Positions 50,227-59,254 of a DNA stretch of 64,000 bases are shown piece after piece (position 1 is the stretch's first letter; the number at the start of each line of letters is the position of its first letter). A program made the position numbers and the translations under genes. The stretch is taken from the NCBI GenBank assembly GCA_902785135.1, contig CACZXL010000001.1:66109-130108 (forward strand), given 5' to 3'. The DNA comes from an uncultured Erysipelotrichaceae bacterium. Lineage in GTDB: Bacteria > Bacillota_I > Bacilli_A > RF39 > UBA660. The notes beneath the pieces are model-generated. The model saw nothing but the letters and a program-made list of their open reading frames with translations. It was not told where the DNA came from and did not search any database.

Positions 50227-50466
50227 ATGATAGATCCAACTGAATTAATTAATTATTTATATTGTACAAATCAATTAGATGAAAATTTTAATTATAAACA
50301 GTATAATACATATAAATGCCCTAGATGTAATACAGAATTATTAATATATGAAGACAATCGCTTTTATTGTCCTAAATGTAAAACAATTACTGAATATGCA
50401 GTAAGAAGAAAAATAGAAAATAAGAAATTAACTTTAGAACAAAAAATGAGAATTAATAATAATTAG
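50227..50466 (+). CDS. small zinc-ribbon protein
   Basis: The 79-aa protein has CPRC...CPKC at about residues 34-55. The ATG at 50227 follows AGGTGA, with the site inside the previous gene's end, so it is co-translated with that gene. Function unknown. Confidence 0.55.
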   Translation: MIDPTELINYLYCTNQLDENFNYKQYNTYKCPRCNTELLIYEDNRFYCPKCKTITEYAVRRKIENKKLTLEQKMRINNN

Positions 50467-50479
50467 TTTTCATTTTTTT
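50453..50479 (+). terminator. weak terminator
   Basis: An imperfect AATGAgAATTA/TAATT..TTCATT hairpin over the coding end, then a T-tract. An extended -10 (50481-50489) follows. Confidence 0.5.
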
Positions 50480-50509
50480 ATGTTATAATTTTAATAAGGA
50501 GGTAAACTT

Positions 50510-50821
50510 ATGGAAAAAGAAAAATCATATTTTGATGGTGGTTTATTACAATTAATTGGATGGAAATTATTAGGAGGATTAGTAACAGCAGTTACATTAG
50601 GTATATGTTATCCTTGGGCAGTATGTATGGTATATAACTGGGAAGTTAAACATACTGTTGTAGATGGTAAAAGATTAGAATTTGATGGTAAAGCTATTCA
50701 ATTATTTGGTAACTGGATTAAATGGTTCTTTTTAACTATAATAACTATAGGTATATATGGTTTCTGGTTAAATATTAAACTAAAAAAATGGATTACAAAA
50801 CATACACATTTTGCAGAATAA
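50510..50821 (+). CDS. DUF898-like membrane protein
   Basis: The 103-aa protein has two amphipathic/hydrophobic segments of the kind repeated in DUF898 (YjgN) proteins: TLGICYPWAVCMVYNWEVKH and TIGIYGFWLNIKLKKWITKH. The matching halves each contain a G-I-x-x-x-W motif. Own extended -10 promoter and a strong AAGGAGG. Function unknown. Confidence 0.7.
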   Translation: MEKEKSYFDGGLLQLIGWKLLGGLVTAVTLGICYPWAVCMVYNWEVKHTVVDGKRLEFDGKAIQLFGNWIKWFFLTIITIGIYGFWLNIKLKKWITKHTHFAE

Positions 50822-50850
50822 AAAATGAATAAGATAACTTATTCATTTTT
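50821..50850. terminator. bidirectional terminator between convergent genes
   Basis: A 13-bp perfect stem AAAAATGAATAAG (50821-50833) with CTTATTCATTTTT (50838-50850), flanked by A- and T-tracts. It serves the DUF898-like gene and the minus-strand regulator. Confidence 0.9.
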
Positions 50851-51357
50851 TTATTCATTTAATAATCTACATCCATGATCATATAAAAACTCATTAACAG
50901 TACCTATATCATATATATGTTCTTTAAAACAGAATCTAACTATTAAATCAAAAGTAGTATTCATAGGAAGTGAATATGATGCACTTTCTAGTAAATCTTC
51001 TATTTCTTTTTCACTTAATTCTAATCCTAGACCAAGAAGTATTACTGTTTCTTTAGAAGGATGATAATCTTTATTACTTCTAATCTTGCTAAATAACCTT
51101 CTATCTATATCTACTTTATTATATAGATCTGAATCTTTTAATTCTCTTTCATCTATTAACTTAAATAATTTAGTTTGAAATGTATCTTCATCCTTATTCT
51201 CATTTATATAATTAATAATACTAGATTCAGCGCATTCCATATCAGCATAAGTTCCAGCGCTCGCACCCATCATCTTAGAACTTCTAAATAAAGTACCTCT
51301 TTCTACCGGCTTTAAATATAAATCTAAATACTCATTTAACTTTTTCTTTATATTCAT
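50851..51357 (-). CDS. regulator-like protein (domain also found at macro-protein C-termini)
   Basis: This 168-aa protein lacks a catalytic domain. Residues 60-165 (LKDSDLYNKVDIDRRLFSKI, KDYHPSKETVILLGLGLEL, then EDLLESASYSL and FCFKEHIYDI) match a helical, HTH-like domain that I know from the C-termini of macro-domain proteins in Bacillota. It is divergent from a VWA-domain gene across a 73-bp promoter region, so a regulatory or partner link is likely. Upstream TGATATAAT on the minus strand (51412 down to 51404). Confidence 0.65.
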   Translation of the reverse strand: MNIKKKLNEYLDLYLKPVERGTLFRSSKMMGASAGTYADMECAESSIINYINENKDEDTFQTKLFKLIDERELKDSDLYNKVDIDRRLFSKIRSNKDYHPSKETVILLGLGLELSEKEIEDLLESASYSLPMNTTFDLIVRFCFKEHIYDIGTVNEFLYDHGCRLLNE

Positions 51358-51430
51358 AAATGTCTCCTTTTAAGCGACCAATATCACTTTTATATACGAT
51401 ATTATTATATCAGAAAAGGAGAGGAAAGAT
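51358..51430. promoter_or_regulatory. divergent promoter region with inverted repeat
   Basis: The minus-strand extended -10 (51412-51404) and plus-strand TTATAT (51405-51410) overlap. AATATC (51380-51385) and GATATT (51398-51403) form an inverted repeat beside them that could bind the regulator. Confidence 0.5.
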
Positions 51431-52045
51431 ATGAAAAAAGAAAAAAAATTAGATGTTGTCTTTATACTAGACAAAAGTGGATCAATGGGAGGTCAAGAAG
51501 AAAATACTATTAGTAGTTTTAATGAATATTTAGAAAAAGAAAAAAAGAACACATATGAAACAAATATAACAACAGTTTTATTTAGTGACACATATTCTGT
51601 TCTACATGACAGAATACCTGTTAAAAAGGTAAAAAAACTAACTAATAAGGATTATTTTGTAGGAGGATGCACTGCATTATATGATGCATTAGGTAATACA
51701 ATTAATTCTATGAAACAAAAAGATACTGATAAAGTATTATTTATAATCATTACTGATGGATATGAAAATGCATCAAGAGAATACAAAAAAGATGATATAA
51801 AGAATCTTATTAATAAAAATAAGGACTTTGAATTCATCTATGTAGGCGCAGACATTGATTCATATGCCGCAGGATCACAAATAGGTATAAAAACTGACAA
51901 CATCGCAAACTTCAAGAAAGATAGAAAGGGCACTACTAAACTATTCAACGCAGTTGGGTGTTTTGAAAAATCTATGATGGAAGACTGTGAAATGTCTACT
52001 TCATGGAAACAAGAACTAGATGAATATCTAGAAGAAAATAAATAA
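51431..52045 (+). CDS. VWA-domain protein with intact MIDAS
   Basis: The 204-aa cytoplasmic VWA domain has a complete metal-ion-dependent adhesion site: D14-K-S16-G-S18, Thr81 (GGCTALYD) and Asp109 (ITDGYEN). No signal peptide or membrane helix, so it acts inside the cell. It is divergent from the regulator-like gene. Such pairs occur in many Bacillota, but their role is unknown to me; a stress or conflict function is inference. Confidence 0.75.
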   Translation: MKKEKKLDVVFILDKSGSMGGQEENTISSFNEYLEKEKKNTYETNITTVLFSDTYSVLHDRIPVKKVKKLTNKDYFVGGCTALYDALGNTINSMKQKDTDKVLFIIITDGYENASREYKKDDIKNLINKNKDFEFIYVGADIDSYAAGSQIGIKTDNIANFKKDRKGTTKLFNAVGCFEKSMMEDCEMSTSWKQELDEYLEENK

Positions 52046-52050
52046 CAGAA

Positions 52051-52076
52051 AAAGAGTGGATAAACCACTCTTTTAA
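52051..52076 (+). terminator. VWA gene terminator
   Basis: AAAGAGTGG (52051-52059) pairs with CCACTCTTT (52065-52073). The T-run is short. Confidence 0.75.
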
Positions 52077-52094
52077 GTTAATGAAAAAAAGTTG

Positions 52095-52206
52095 ATTAAA
52101 AAAATATTATTCATTATCAAATAAAGTTTTACTTCTTTACTTGATAAAGCATACAAATAAACAAACAAAAATATTTATATCAAAGAAAATACAATTTTTC
52201 TTTGAC
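52095..52206 (-). ncRNA. candidate small RNA on the minus strand
   Basis: On the minus strand an extended -10 (TGTTATAAT, 52221 down to 52213) would start RNA near 52206. It contains two hairpins: TCAAAGAAAA/TTTTCTTTGA (180-189 with 196-205) and a 13-bp stem with one mismatch (114-126 with 135-147). A run of T on that strand follows about 10 nt beyond the second. No convincing ORF is present. (Three-digit positions are within 52 kb.). Confidence 0.35.
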
Positions 52207-52285
52207 ACCTACATTATAACACCACTTTTTCAAAATGATAGAAAATTTTAGAAAAATATGTTCAAAAGAAAGACTAACTATAAAG

Positions 52286-52404
52286 AATTGCTCTCTTTCC
52301 CCCTGGGCCCTAGGTGGTGTCTTAAAAGTCCTTATTTTATAAGGATTTCTTTAATTTTAGGTACCATTCTACATACCAGCAAGATAGTATTTTTTGAAGA
52401 GAGC
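52286..52404. repeat. left boundary element of the restriction island
   Basis: Within the 520-nt gene-free gap (52046-52565) this unusually GC-rich stretch begins with AATTGCTCTCTT (286-297) and CCCCCTG (299-305), has the palindrome CCTTATTTTATAAGG (330-344), and ends with GAAGAGAGC (396-404). The 12-mer occurs inverted at 61021-61032. The palindrome and GAAGAGAGC recur in direct orientation at 60954 and 61020 with the same 66-nt offset. The 5' and 3' ends also pair with each other. Only the candidate small RNA and the hsdR promoter (TGATATAAT, 52523-52531) are otherwise visible in the gap. Confidence 0.7.
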
Positions 52405-52565
52405 ATACAAATCGTTCACGTCAGTTTACTTTTGCCTCTAAAATTACATTATCATATCAATTTGAAATAACAAAATCATTTTATTTTTTTTGTTTAATTT
52501 GCTAAGAAAATTATTAATGTTATGATATAATATTTATAGGAAATAACTAGGTAGGTGTTTAAGAT

Positions 52566-55500
52566 ATGTCTAAATTTGATGAAAATTCTAGAGTTAAAAT
52601 TCCAGGGATTGTTCATGCTACTAGATTGGGATATGACTATATTTCTTTAAAAGATAATAATCTAATAATTGATCATGAAACAAATATATTTAAAAACATA
52701 TTTTTTGAAAGTTTAAAAAATATTAATAAAGATGTCAATGATAATGATCTTGAAAAATTACTAAATGAGTTAAAAATTCAATTAGATAATGAAGATTTAG
52801 GTAAAAGATTTTATAATACATTGTTATATGGATACAATGGAATTAAATTAATAGATTTTAATGATGTTAATAATAACACATTTAATGTAGTTACAGAATT
52901 GCCATATGAGAATGGTGAAGATAATTTTAGACCGGATATTATTATGCTTATAAATGGTATGCCTTTAGGGTTTATAGAAGTTAAAAAACCAAATAATAGA
53001 GAAGGAATACTAGCTGAAAGAAATAGAATAAATACAAGATTTAAAAACAGAAAGTTTAGAAGATTTGTAAATATAACTCAAATATTAGTATTTTCAAATA
53101 ATCAAGAATATAATGATGACTCTGTTGTACCAATTGAAGGAGCTTTCTATGGAACTCCTAGTTATAATAGTGTTTTCTTTAATTGCTTTAGAGAAGAAGA
53201 CGGTAGTATTTTAGATAATATTTTAGAAAAAGATGAGGATAAAGAAAACTTTATTTTAAAAGATACAAACTATGTATCTATAAAAGGAACACCAGAGTAT
53301 TCTACTAATTTAAATTCTAAAACTCCAACAAATAGAATTTTAACTTCATTATTTCACAAAAGTAGAATATTAAATTTTATTAAATATGGAATTGCATATG
53401 TAGAAAAAACAAATAAAGATGGAATAGTTACTATTCAAAAACAAATAATGAGATATCAACAGTTTTTTGCTACAAAAAGTATTGAGTCGAATTTAGAAGA
53501 AGGACTTAAAAAAGGAATTATTTGGCATACACAAGGTTCAGGTAAAACAGCACTTGCATATTATAATGTAAAATATTTAACTGATTATTATCAAAAGAAA
53601 AATAAAATAGCTAAATTTTATTTTATTGTTGATAGATTAGATTTATTAAAACAAGCATGCAATGAATTTATGGCTAGAGGATTAACAGCAACAAAAGTTA
53701 ATTCTAGAGAAGAATTTGCTCAAAGTATTAAAGAAGTAGGTTCAGTAGGTAAAACTGGTGAGTATACAATTAACGTAGTTAATATTCAAAAGTTTAGTGA
53801 TGAATCCTTTACTAAAGAATCTGATTATAATGTTGATGTTCAAAGAATTTATTTCTTAGATGAAGCTCATAGATCATATAAACCAAGCGGTTCATTTCTT
53901 GCTAATATGATGAATTCAGATACTACCGCTATTAAGATTGCCTTAACCGGAACACCAATTGTTAGTGACGCATTTAACAGTAGAGATATATTTGGTAAAT
54001 ATATTCACACTTATTATTATAATAAATCCATTGAAGATGGATACACTTTAAAACTAATTAGGGAAGGTATTGAAACGTCTTATAGAACGAAATTAAATGA
54101 AACAATTGAAGATATTAAAGAAAAATATGGTGATATCAAAGATAGCGATATTTTTGATAGACCTGAATATTCAAAAGCACTTACAGAATACATTGTAAAT
54201 GATTTTAAAAAGTTTAGAGTTTTATTTAATGATGACTCTGTCGGAGCAATGATTGTTTGTGATTCATCAATTCAAGCAAGAAATATTTTTAAAGATTTAA
54301 AAGATTATGACTTATCAAATGCTTTAATTCTTTATGATGAAGATGATAAAGCAACAAGGGAAAAAGAAATTGATGACTTTAAAAAAGGTAAGATAGATAT
54401 ATTAGTTGTTTATAATATGTTGCTTACTGGATTTGATGCTCCAAGATTAAAAAAGCTTTATTTAGGCAGAGTTATTAGGGCGCATAATCTATTACAAACA
54501 CTAACTAGAGTAAATAGACCATACAAGGAATTTAGATATGGATATGTAGTAGATTTTGCTGATATTAAAGATGAATTTGATCATACAAATAAAGTATATT
54601 TTGAAGAATTACAAAAAGAATTAGGTTCTGAATTTGATAATTATAAAAGTGTGTTTTTATCACCAGAAGAAATTGAAAATGCTATTGATGATATACAAAA
54701 TAAATTATTTGTTTATGATACAGACAATTTAGAAAACTTTACTTCTCAAGTAAATGAATTAGAAAAAAGAGAATTATTTAGTTTAAAGAAAATAATGGAG
54801 AAGTATAAAGAATTGTTTAATGTAATAAGAACATTTAATTATGAAGGTCAATACAAGAAGATATCTGAAACGCTTCCAATAGATAGAATATCTAAAATGA
54901 TAAAAGAAGTAGATAGAAGAATAGATATTTTAAATTTAACTGATTCTGAAAATATGGAAAGTTCTAATATATTAAATATTGCTTTTCAAGATATAGAATT
55001 TAATTTTAAAAAGATATCTGAGGAAGAATTAACAGTAGCTGATTCGTACAAGAAAAAATTGGACGAAGCTAGAAATGAATTTATGCTAAACATTGATAAG
55101 GACGATTACAGATATATTCAACTTTATAATAAATTTAAAAGTTTATTTATAAGTAGAAACCTAGAAGATATAACTGCGGAAGAAATGAAAGACAATATGA
55201 ATGATTTAGATAAACTAATTAATGATGTTCACAAGTTGAATGTAATGAATAATGGATATTTAACTAAATACTTAGGCGATGAAAAATATGTTAAGATTCA
55301 TAAGAGAGTTTTAGATAAAATTCACGAGTTCAATGAAATAAAATTAAATAGAATTTTACTAGGAATTAAAGACAACATAGATAACATGTTATTAAAAAAT
55401 TATTCAGTTATCGAAAATGAAGAATTCTTTAAAAATTCTGTTACTCCAAAAGTAATTATAAGCTTTAAAGAAAATGAACAAACAGTTATTGTTGACGAAA

Positions 55501-55568
55501 TAACATTTTTTACTGACATAATAGTTGAACAATATTTGATAGAGAGGAGTATGGGATTAGATGACTAA
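52566..55568 (+). CDS. hsdR: type I restriction enzyme, R (motor/endonuclease) subunit
   Basis: The 1000-aa HsdR has a PD-(D/E)xK nuclease site (Asp124, Glu138-V-Lys140), then superfamily 2 helicase motifs: Walker A GSGKT (324-328), DEAH (432-435), and TGTP, with motif VI-like QTLTRVNRPY. It translocates DNA and cleaves at a distance when sites are unmethylated. First gene of hsdRMS, overlapping hsdM by 8 nt. The promoter is an extended -10 at 52523-52531. Confidence 0.95.
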   Translation: MSKFDENSRVKIPGIVHATRLGYDYISLKDNNLIIDHETNIFKNIFFESLKNINKDVNDNDLEKLLNELKIQLDNEDLGKRFYNTLLYGYNGIKLIDFNDVNNNTFNVVTELPYENGEDNFRPDIIMLINGMPLGFIEVKKPNNREGILAERNRINTRFKNRKFRRFVNITQILVFSNNQEYNDDSVVPIEGAFYGTPSYNSVFFNCFREEDGSILDNILEKDEDKENFILKDTNYVSIKGTPEYSTNLNSKTPTNRILTSLFHKSRILNFIKYGIAYVEKTNKDGIVTIQKQIMRYQQFFATKSIESNLEEGLKKGIIWHTQGSGKTALAYYNVKYLTDYYQKKNKIAKFYFIVDRLDLLKQACNEFMARGLTATKVNSREEFAQSIKEVGSVGKTGEYTINVVNIQKFSDESFTKESDYNVDVQRIYFLDEAHRSYKPSGSFLANMMNSDTTAIKIALTGTPIVSDAFNSRDIFGKYIHTYYYNKSIEDGYTLKLIREGIETSYRTKLNETIEDIKEKYGDIKDSDIFDRPEYSKALTEYIVNDFKKFRVLFNDDSVGAMIVCDSSIQARNIFKDLKDYDLSNALILYDEDDKATREKEIDDFKKGKIDILVVYNMLLTGFDAPRLKKLYLGRVIRAHNLLQTLTRVNRPYKEFRYGYVVDFADIKDEFDHTNKVYFEELQKELGSEFDNYKSVFLSPEEIENAIDDIQNKLFVYDTDNLENFTSQVNELEKRELFSLKKIMEKYKELFNVIRTFNYEGQYKKISETLPIDRISKMIKEVDRRIDILNLTDSENMESSNILNIAFQDIEFNFKKISEEELTVADSYKKKLDEARNEFMLNIDKDDYRYIQLYNKFKSLFISRNLEDITAEEMKDNMNDLDKLINDVHKLNVMNNGYLTKYLGDEKYVKIHKRVLDKIHEFNEIKLNRILLGIKDNIDNMLLKNYSVIENEEFFKNSVTPKVIISFKENEQTVIVDEITFFTDIIVEQYLIERSMGLDD

Positions 55569-57159
55569 CGAAGTACAATTAATTAATAAAACAGAAAAGA
55601 TGATCGATGAAATAAAAAGTGTTTGTGCTAATTATGGATTAAGTGGTGCGAGTAGTGAATATAAAATCATCACAGAAATCTTTCTTTATAAGTATTTAAA
55701 TGACAAATTTTTATGTGAAATAAAAAGAATATCAGACGATATAAAAGAAAATGCAACTATGAAAGAAGTAGAACAATATTTAAATAATATTTCTGCTGAA
55801 GAATATTCATTGCTAGTAATGCAAAAAAATCCAAATGTTGCAAAGATTAGAAAAGATTATTTAATAAGTTATTTATTTAATAATCAAAACAGTACGACAC
55901 CAGAATTTTATGAATTATTTGATAATGCCCTTGAAGGTATATCTAATGACAATGTTGGAATTTTTTCTGTTAAAACACGAAGTAAAGATACAATTAAATT
56001 GTTTGAACCATTATCACAGTATATTCCTGAATCAAATAGAAAAAATGCTTTTTTTAGAGCCATTATTTCAAAACTTGTAGAGTTTAGTTTTGAAGAAGCT
56101 TTTGATGAAAAATATGATTTTTTTTCAACCATATTTGAATATCTAATAAAAGATTATAATAAAGATTTTGGTAAATATGCAGAATATTATACACCAAATT
56201 CGATTGCTAGAATAATAGCAAAAATAATGGTTCCAGATAAAGCACAAAATGTAACAATATATGATCCGGCTGCAGGTTCTGGTACTTTAATTCTTGCGCT
56301 TGCACACCAATTAAGATTAAATTTAATTCTAAATAATTTAGTACATTCATTAGGCAATGTAATTTATGGGGATACATTATTAAATCCATCACATTTAAAT
56401 GAACAAAAAAATGAATTAAAAAAATTTGATTATATAGTTTCAAATCCGCCATTTAAAATGGATTTTAGTGAAACAAGAGATCAACTTGCAGATGATAAAT
56501 TTAGAGATAGATTTTTTGCTGGAGTTCCGAATATACCTAAAAAAGATAAAGATAGTATGGCAATTTATTTGTTATTTATCCAGCATATTTTATTTTCTTT
56601 AAAAGAAAATGGAAAAACAGCAATAGTTGTTCCAACAGGTTTTTTAACAGCTAAAGCAGGAATAGAATATGATATAAGAAAACACATTATAGATAATGGA
56701 TGGTTAAGAGGAATCGTTTCGATGCCTTCAAATATTTTTGCTAATACCAACACTAGTGTATCTGTAATGTTTATTGATAAATCTGTAAAAAATAATTGTG
56801 CAATGTTAATAGATGCTTCTTCGCTAGGCGAAAAAATAAAGGATGAAAAAGGAAATCAAAGAACAATTTTACCTAAAAAATGTTCTGATAAAATAGTTGA
56901 TTATTTTAATAATAATATAGAAGAAGATGGTTTTTCAGTAATAGTTGACTACAATAAAATTGAGAGTAGAACTTATAAATTTTCCGCTGGTCAATATTTT
57001 AATATTAATATAGAATATGATGAATTATCTACAGAAGATTTTAATAATATGCTAGATAATGATATAATGAAAATTAATGAAATTATGCAAGAAAATGACA
57101 AATTAAATAAGCAATTATTATCTTGTTTAAAGGAATTACAAAATGAAAACAAAAATTAA
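55561..57159 (+). CDS. hsdM: type I restriction enzyme, M (methyltransferase) subunit
   Basis: The 532-aa N6-adenine methyltransferase has the SAM motif DPAAGSG (235-241) and catalytic NPPF (295-298), with an N-terminal helical HsdM domain. It modifies host sites in complex with HsdS. Overlaps hsdR by 8 nt and hsdS by 17 nt, so the three are tightly coupled. Confidence 0.95.
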   Translation: MTNEVQLINKTEKMIDEIKSVCANYGLSGASSEYKIITEIFLYKYLNDKFLCEIKRISDDIKENATMKEVEQYLNNISAEEYSLLVMQKNPNVAKIRKDYLISYLFNNQNSTTPEFYELFDNALEGISNDNVGIFSVKTRSKDTIKLFEPLSQYIPESNRKNAFFRAIISKLVEFSFEEAFDEKYDFFSTIFEYLIKDYNKDFGKYAEYYTPNSIARIIAKIMVPDKAQNVTIYDPAAGSGTLILALAHQLRLNLILNNLVHSLGNVIYGDTLLNPSHLNEQKNELKKFDYIVSNPPFKMDFSETRDQLADDKFRDRFFAGVPNIPKKDKDSMAIYLLFIQHILFSLKENGKTAIVVPTGFLTAKAGIEYDIRKHIIDNGWLRGIVSMPSNIFANTNTSVSVMFIDKSVKNNCAMLIDASSLGEKIKDEKGNQRTILPKKCSDKIVDYFNNNIEEDGFSVIVDYNKIESRTYKFSAGQYFNINIEYDELSTEDFNNMLDNDIMKINEIMQENDKLNKQLLSCLKELQNENKN

Positions 57160-58390
57160 AGTTAATCAAGTAGCTTTTTTAAATAATGATTCATATTCTA
57201 AAAGTAATTTACCAAATGAGATAGAGTACATAGATATTAAAAGCATGACTGAAAATATTTTAACTAATATACAATATTTAAAAAAAGATGTTGATAATAT
57301 ACCGTCACGAGCTAGAAGAAAAATAAAAGATAAAACAATAATATATTCCTCTGTAAGACCAAGAAACAACCATTACGGCTTTTTTGAAAATCCTCACAGT
57401 AATATGGTGGTGTCAACAGGATATATTACAATAGATGCAAATGAAGATATTGTTGATCCGTATTACTTATACTGTATTTTAACTCTTCCAAAAAACTTAG
57501 AATATGTATATAAGCTTGCAGATTCTGCAGTATCATCATATCCATCAATAACTCCTGAAGATTTAGGTAATATGGAAATTGAGATAGAAACAGATTTAAA
57601 TGAACAAAAAAGAATATCAAATTTATTTTATACAATTGATAAAATAATATTTAATAATAATAAAATTAATAAAAAAAATTATAATATTTGCTCAAATTTA
57701 TATAATTATTTATTTAATAATTTCAGTAATAAAAATTTAAACTTAGAGTATAATGAGAATTTAAAAAAATATATCCCAAAAGGTTGGAAATCAGTATTAA
57801 TAAATGAGTTGATACTTGAATTGAAACTTGGTGATTGGGGAAGTGATGAAATTAAAGATGATTTGATAGAAACATCTTGCATTAGAGGCGCAGATTTTGA
57901 GAATATTATACAAAAAAACAATGAATTACCTTTAAGATTTTTAAAAGAACAAAGTTTTAATGAAAAAAGACTATTAAGTGGTGATTTATTAATAGAAATT
58001 AGTGGTGGTAGTCCAACACAATCTACAGGAAGAATTTGCTATATTAATTCATATACATTAAAAAGATTTAATAATAATTTGGTTTCATCAAATTTTTGTA
58101 AGGCAATATCATTAAACAATAAAGAAAGATATATATGGTTTTATTACTTGTGGAAATCAATGTATGATTCTGGAGTATTCTTTAATTTTGAAGGAAAAAC
58201 AAGTGGATTAAAAAATTTATTATTTGATGATGTTATTAATAATATTTATGTAGCTTTACCACCAAAAGAACTTATGGATTATTTTTTTAGAAAAACTAAT
58301 AAGATTTTTGATAATATACAAAATAATATAAATATGAATTTATATTTAAAAAAAATAAAAGAAAAATACTATCATATTTTTCTAAATTAA
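57143..58390 (+). CDS. hsdS: type I restriction enzyme, S (specificity) subunit
   Basis: The 415-aa HsdS has two target-recognition domains, each followed by a conserved helix: the first ends with TPEDLGNMEIEIETDLNEQK plus a long helix, the second with LPPKELMDYFFRK. Each domain recognises half of a bipartite DNA site. It is single copy here, with no inverted partial copies or recombinase, so no sign of phase variation. Confidence 0.9.
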   Translation: MKTKIKVNQVAFLNNDSYSKSNLPNEIEYIDIKSMTENILTNIQYLKKDVDNIPSRARRKIKDKTIIYSSVRPRNNHYGFFENPHSNMVVSTGYITIDANEDIVDPYYLYCILTLPKNLEYVYKLADSAVSSYPSITPEDLGNMEIEIETDLNEQKRISNLFYTIDKIIFNNNKINKKNYNICSNLYNYLFNNFSNKNLNLEYNENLKKYIPKGWKSVLINELILELKLGDWGSDEIKDDLIETSCIRGADFENIIQKNNELPLRFLKEQSFNEKRLLSGDLLIEISGGSPTQSTGRICYINSYTLKRFNNNLVSSNFCKAISLNNKERYIWFYYLWKSMYDSGVFFNFEGKTSGLKNLLFDDVINNIYVALPPKELMDYFFRKTNKIFDNIQNNINMNLYLKKIKEKYYHIFLN

Positions 58391-58406
58391 GTAAGAGGTA
58401 AATTTA

Positions 58407-59084
58407 ATGAATAATATAGGTGCAATTTATATATTAAAAAATCCTTCTTTTCCGGATTATATAAAGATAGGATATGCTGATAATGTTTATTCAAGATTAA
58501 AAACTTTAAATGATAAATCAGCAGTACCATTTGCTTTTAGATTATATGCTTATTATAAAGTTAATCATCGTTTAGAAGATAAAACAGTACATGAAATTAT
58601 AGATAAGTTAAATCCTTCTTTAAGAGCTAAAGATAATATAGATGGTAAAGAAAGAAAAAGAGAATTCTTTGAAATGTCTGCTGAAGATGCATATGATATA
58701 TTACGTTGTATAGCTAAAATAAATGGATTAGAAGATAATTTAGTATTAGTAGAGCCAACAGCTAAAGAAATGGAAGATGAAGATGAAGCTACAACTAAAA
58801 GAAAATCTACTCAATTACCTAAAATGGATTGGTTAATAAATCAAGGTATTATTAATATAGGTGATGAAGTATATTTAATTAATCATCCAGAAGAAGTAGC
58901 TACAGTAGTAGATGCTAAAAATGTTGAATATAAAGGTGAGAAGATGTCTTTTAATCAATACGGATGTGAAATAACTGGATGGAAAGCTATACAAATATAT
59001 GCTTTTATGAAAAAAGTTGGTGGAAATAAAACACTAGCTAAATTAAGAGAAGAAAAGATGGAAGAATTAGGAATGTTGCAGTAA
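58407..59084 (+). CDS. GIY-YIG (T5orf172-type) nuclease with RAMA-like domain
   Basis: The 225-aa protein starts with a GIY-YIG nuclease fold of the T5orf172 type (AIYILKN, then YIKIGYADNVYSRLKTLN, residues 6-34). An acidic linker (about 115-135) leads to a C-terminal segment (about 137-220: LINQGIINIGDEVYLI, ATVVDAKNVEYKGEKMSF, KTLAKLREEK) that resembles the RAMA domain, thought to bind modified DNA or occur in restriction proteins. It lies 16 nt after hsdS and is probably in the operon. It could be a modification-linked nuclease. Confidence 0.75.
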   Translation: MNNIGAIYILKNPSFPDYIKIGYADNVYSRLKTLNDKSAVPFAFRLYAYYKVNHRLEDKTVHEIIDKLNPSLRAKDNIDGKERKREFFEMSAEDAYDILRCIAKINGLEDNLVLVEPTAKEMEDEDEATTKRKSTQLPKMDWLINQGIINIGDEVYLINHPEEVATVVDAKNVEYKGEKMSFNQYGCEITGWKAIQIYAFMKKVGGNKTLAKLREEKMEELGMLQ

Positions 59085-59254
59085 TATAACACACATGCAG
59101 ATTATTTGCGATTGAATATATGAAGTAAAAAATATAATGGAGTATATTAAAACTAAAATAAATATGATATAATTTTTGTAGTAAGAAGAGGCGCTAGTAC
59201 AGGCTTTGATAAGAAGTTTTTGTAGTGGCGTTTTTTTAGTAAGGAAGTGTTTAT
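59085..59254 (+). promoter_or_regulatory. promoter and possible attenuator for the DUF6119 gene
   Basis: Extended -10 TGATATAAT (59165-59173). The transcript of about 75 nt before the gene contains an imperfect hairpin GCGCTA (191-196)/TAGTGGC (223-229) followed by seven T, which looks like a terminator inside the leader. The next gene may thus be expressed only when this is bypassed. (Three-digit positions are within 59 kb.). Confidence 0.5.

Noticed and set aside
52258-52470. Open frame of 70 codons in the gap before hsdR
   Set aside because: It has no ribosome-binding site, its composition is unlike real genes here, and it runs across the left boundary repeat and its palindrome.
57143-58390. 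Phase-variable hsdS locus
   Set aside because: Only one hsdS is present, with no inverted partial copies, simple-sequence tracts or invertase nearby.
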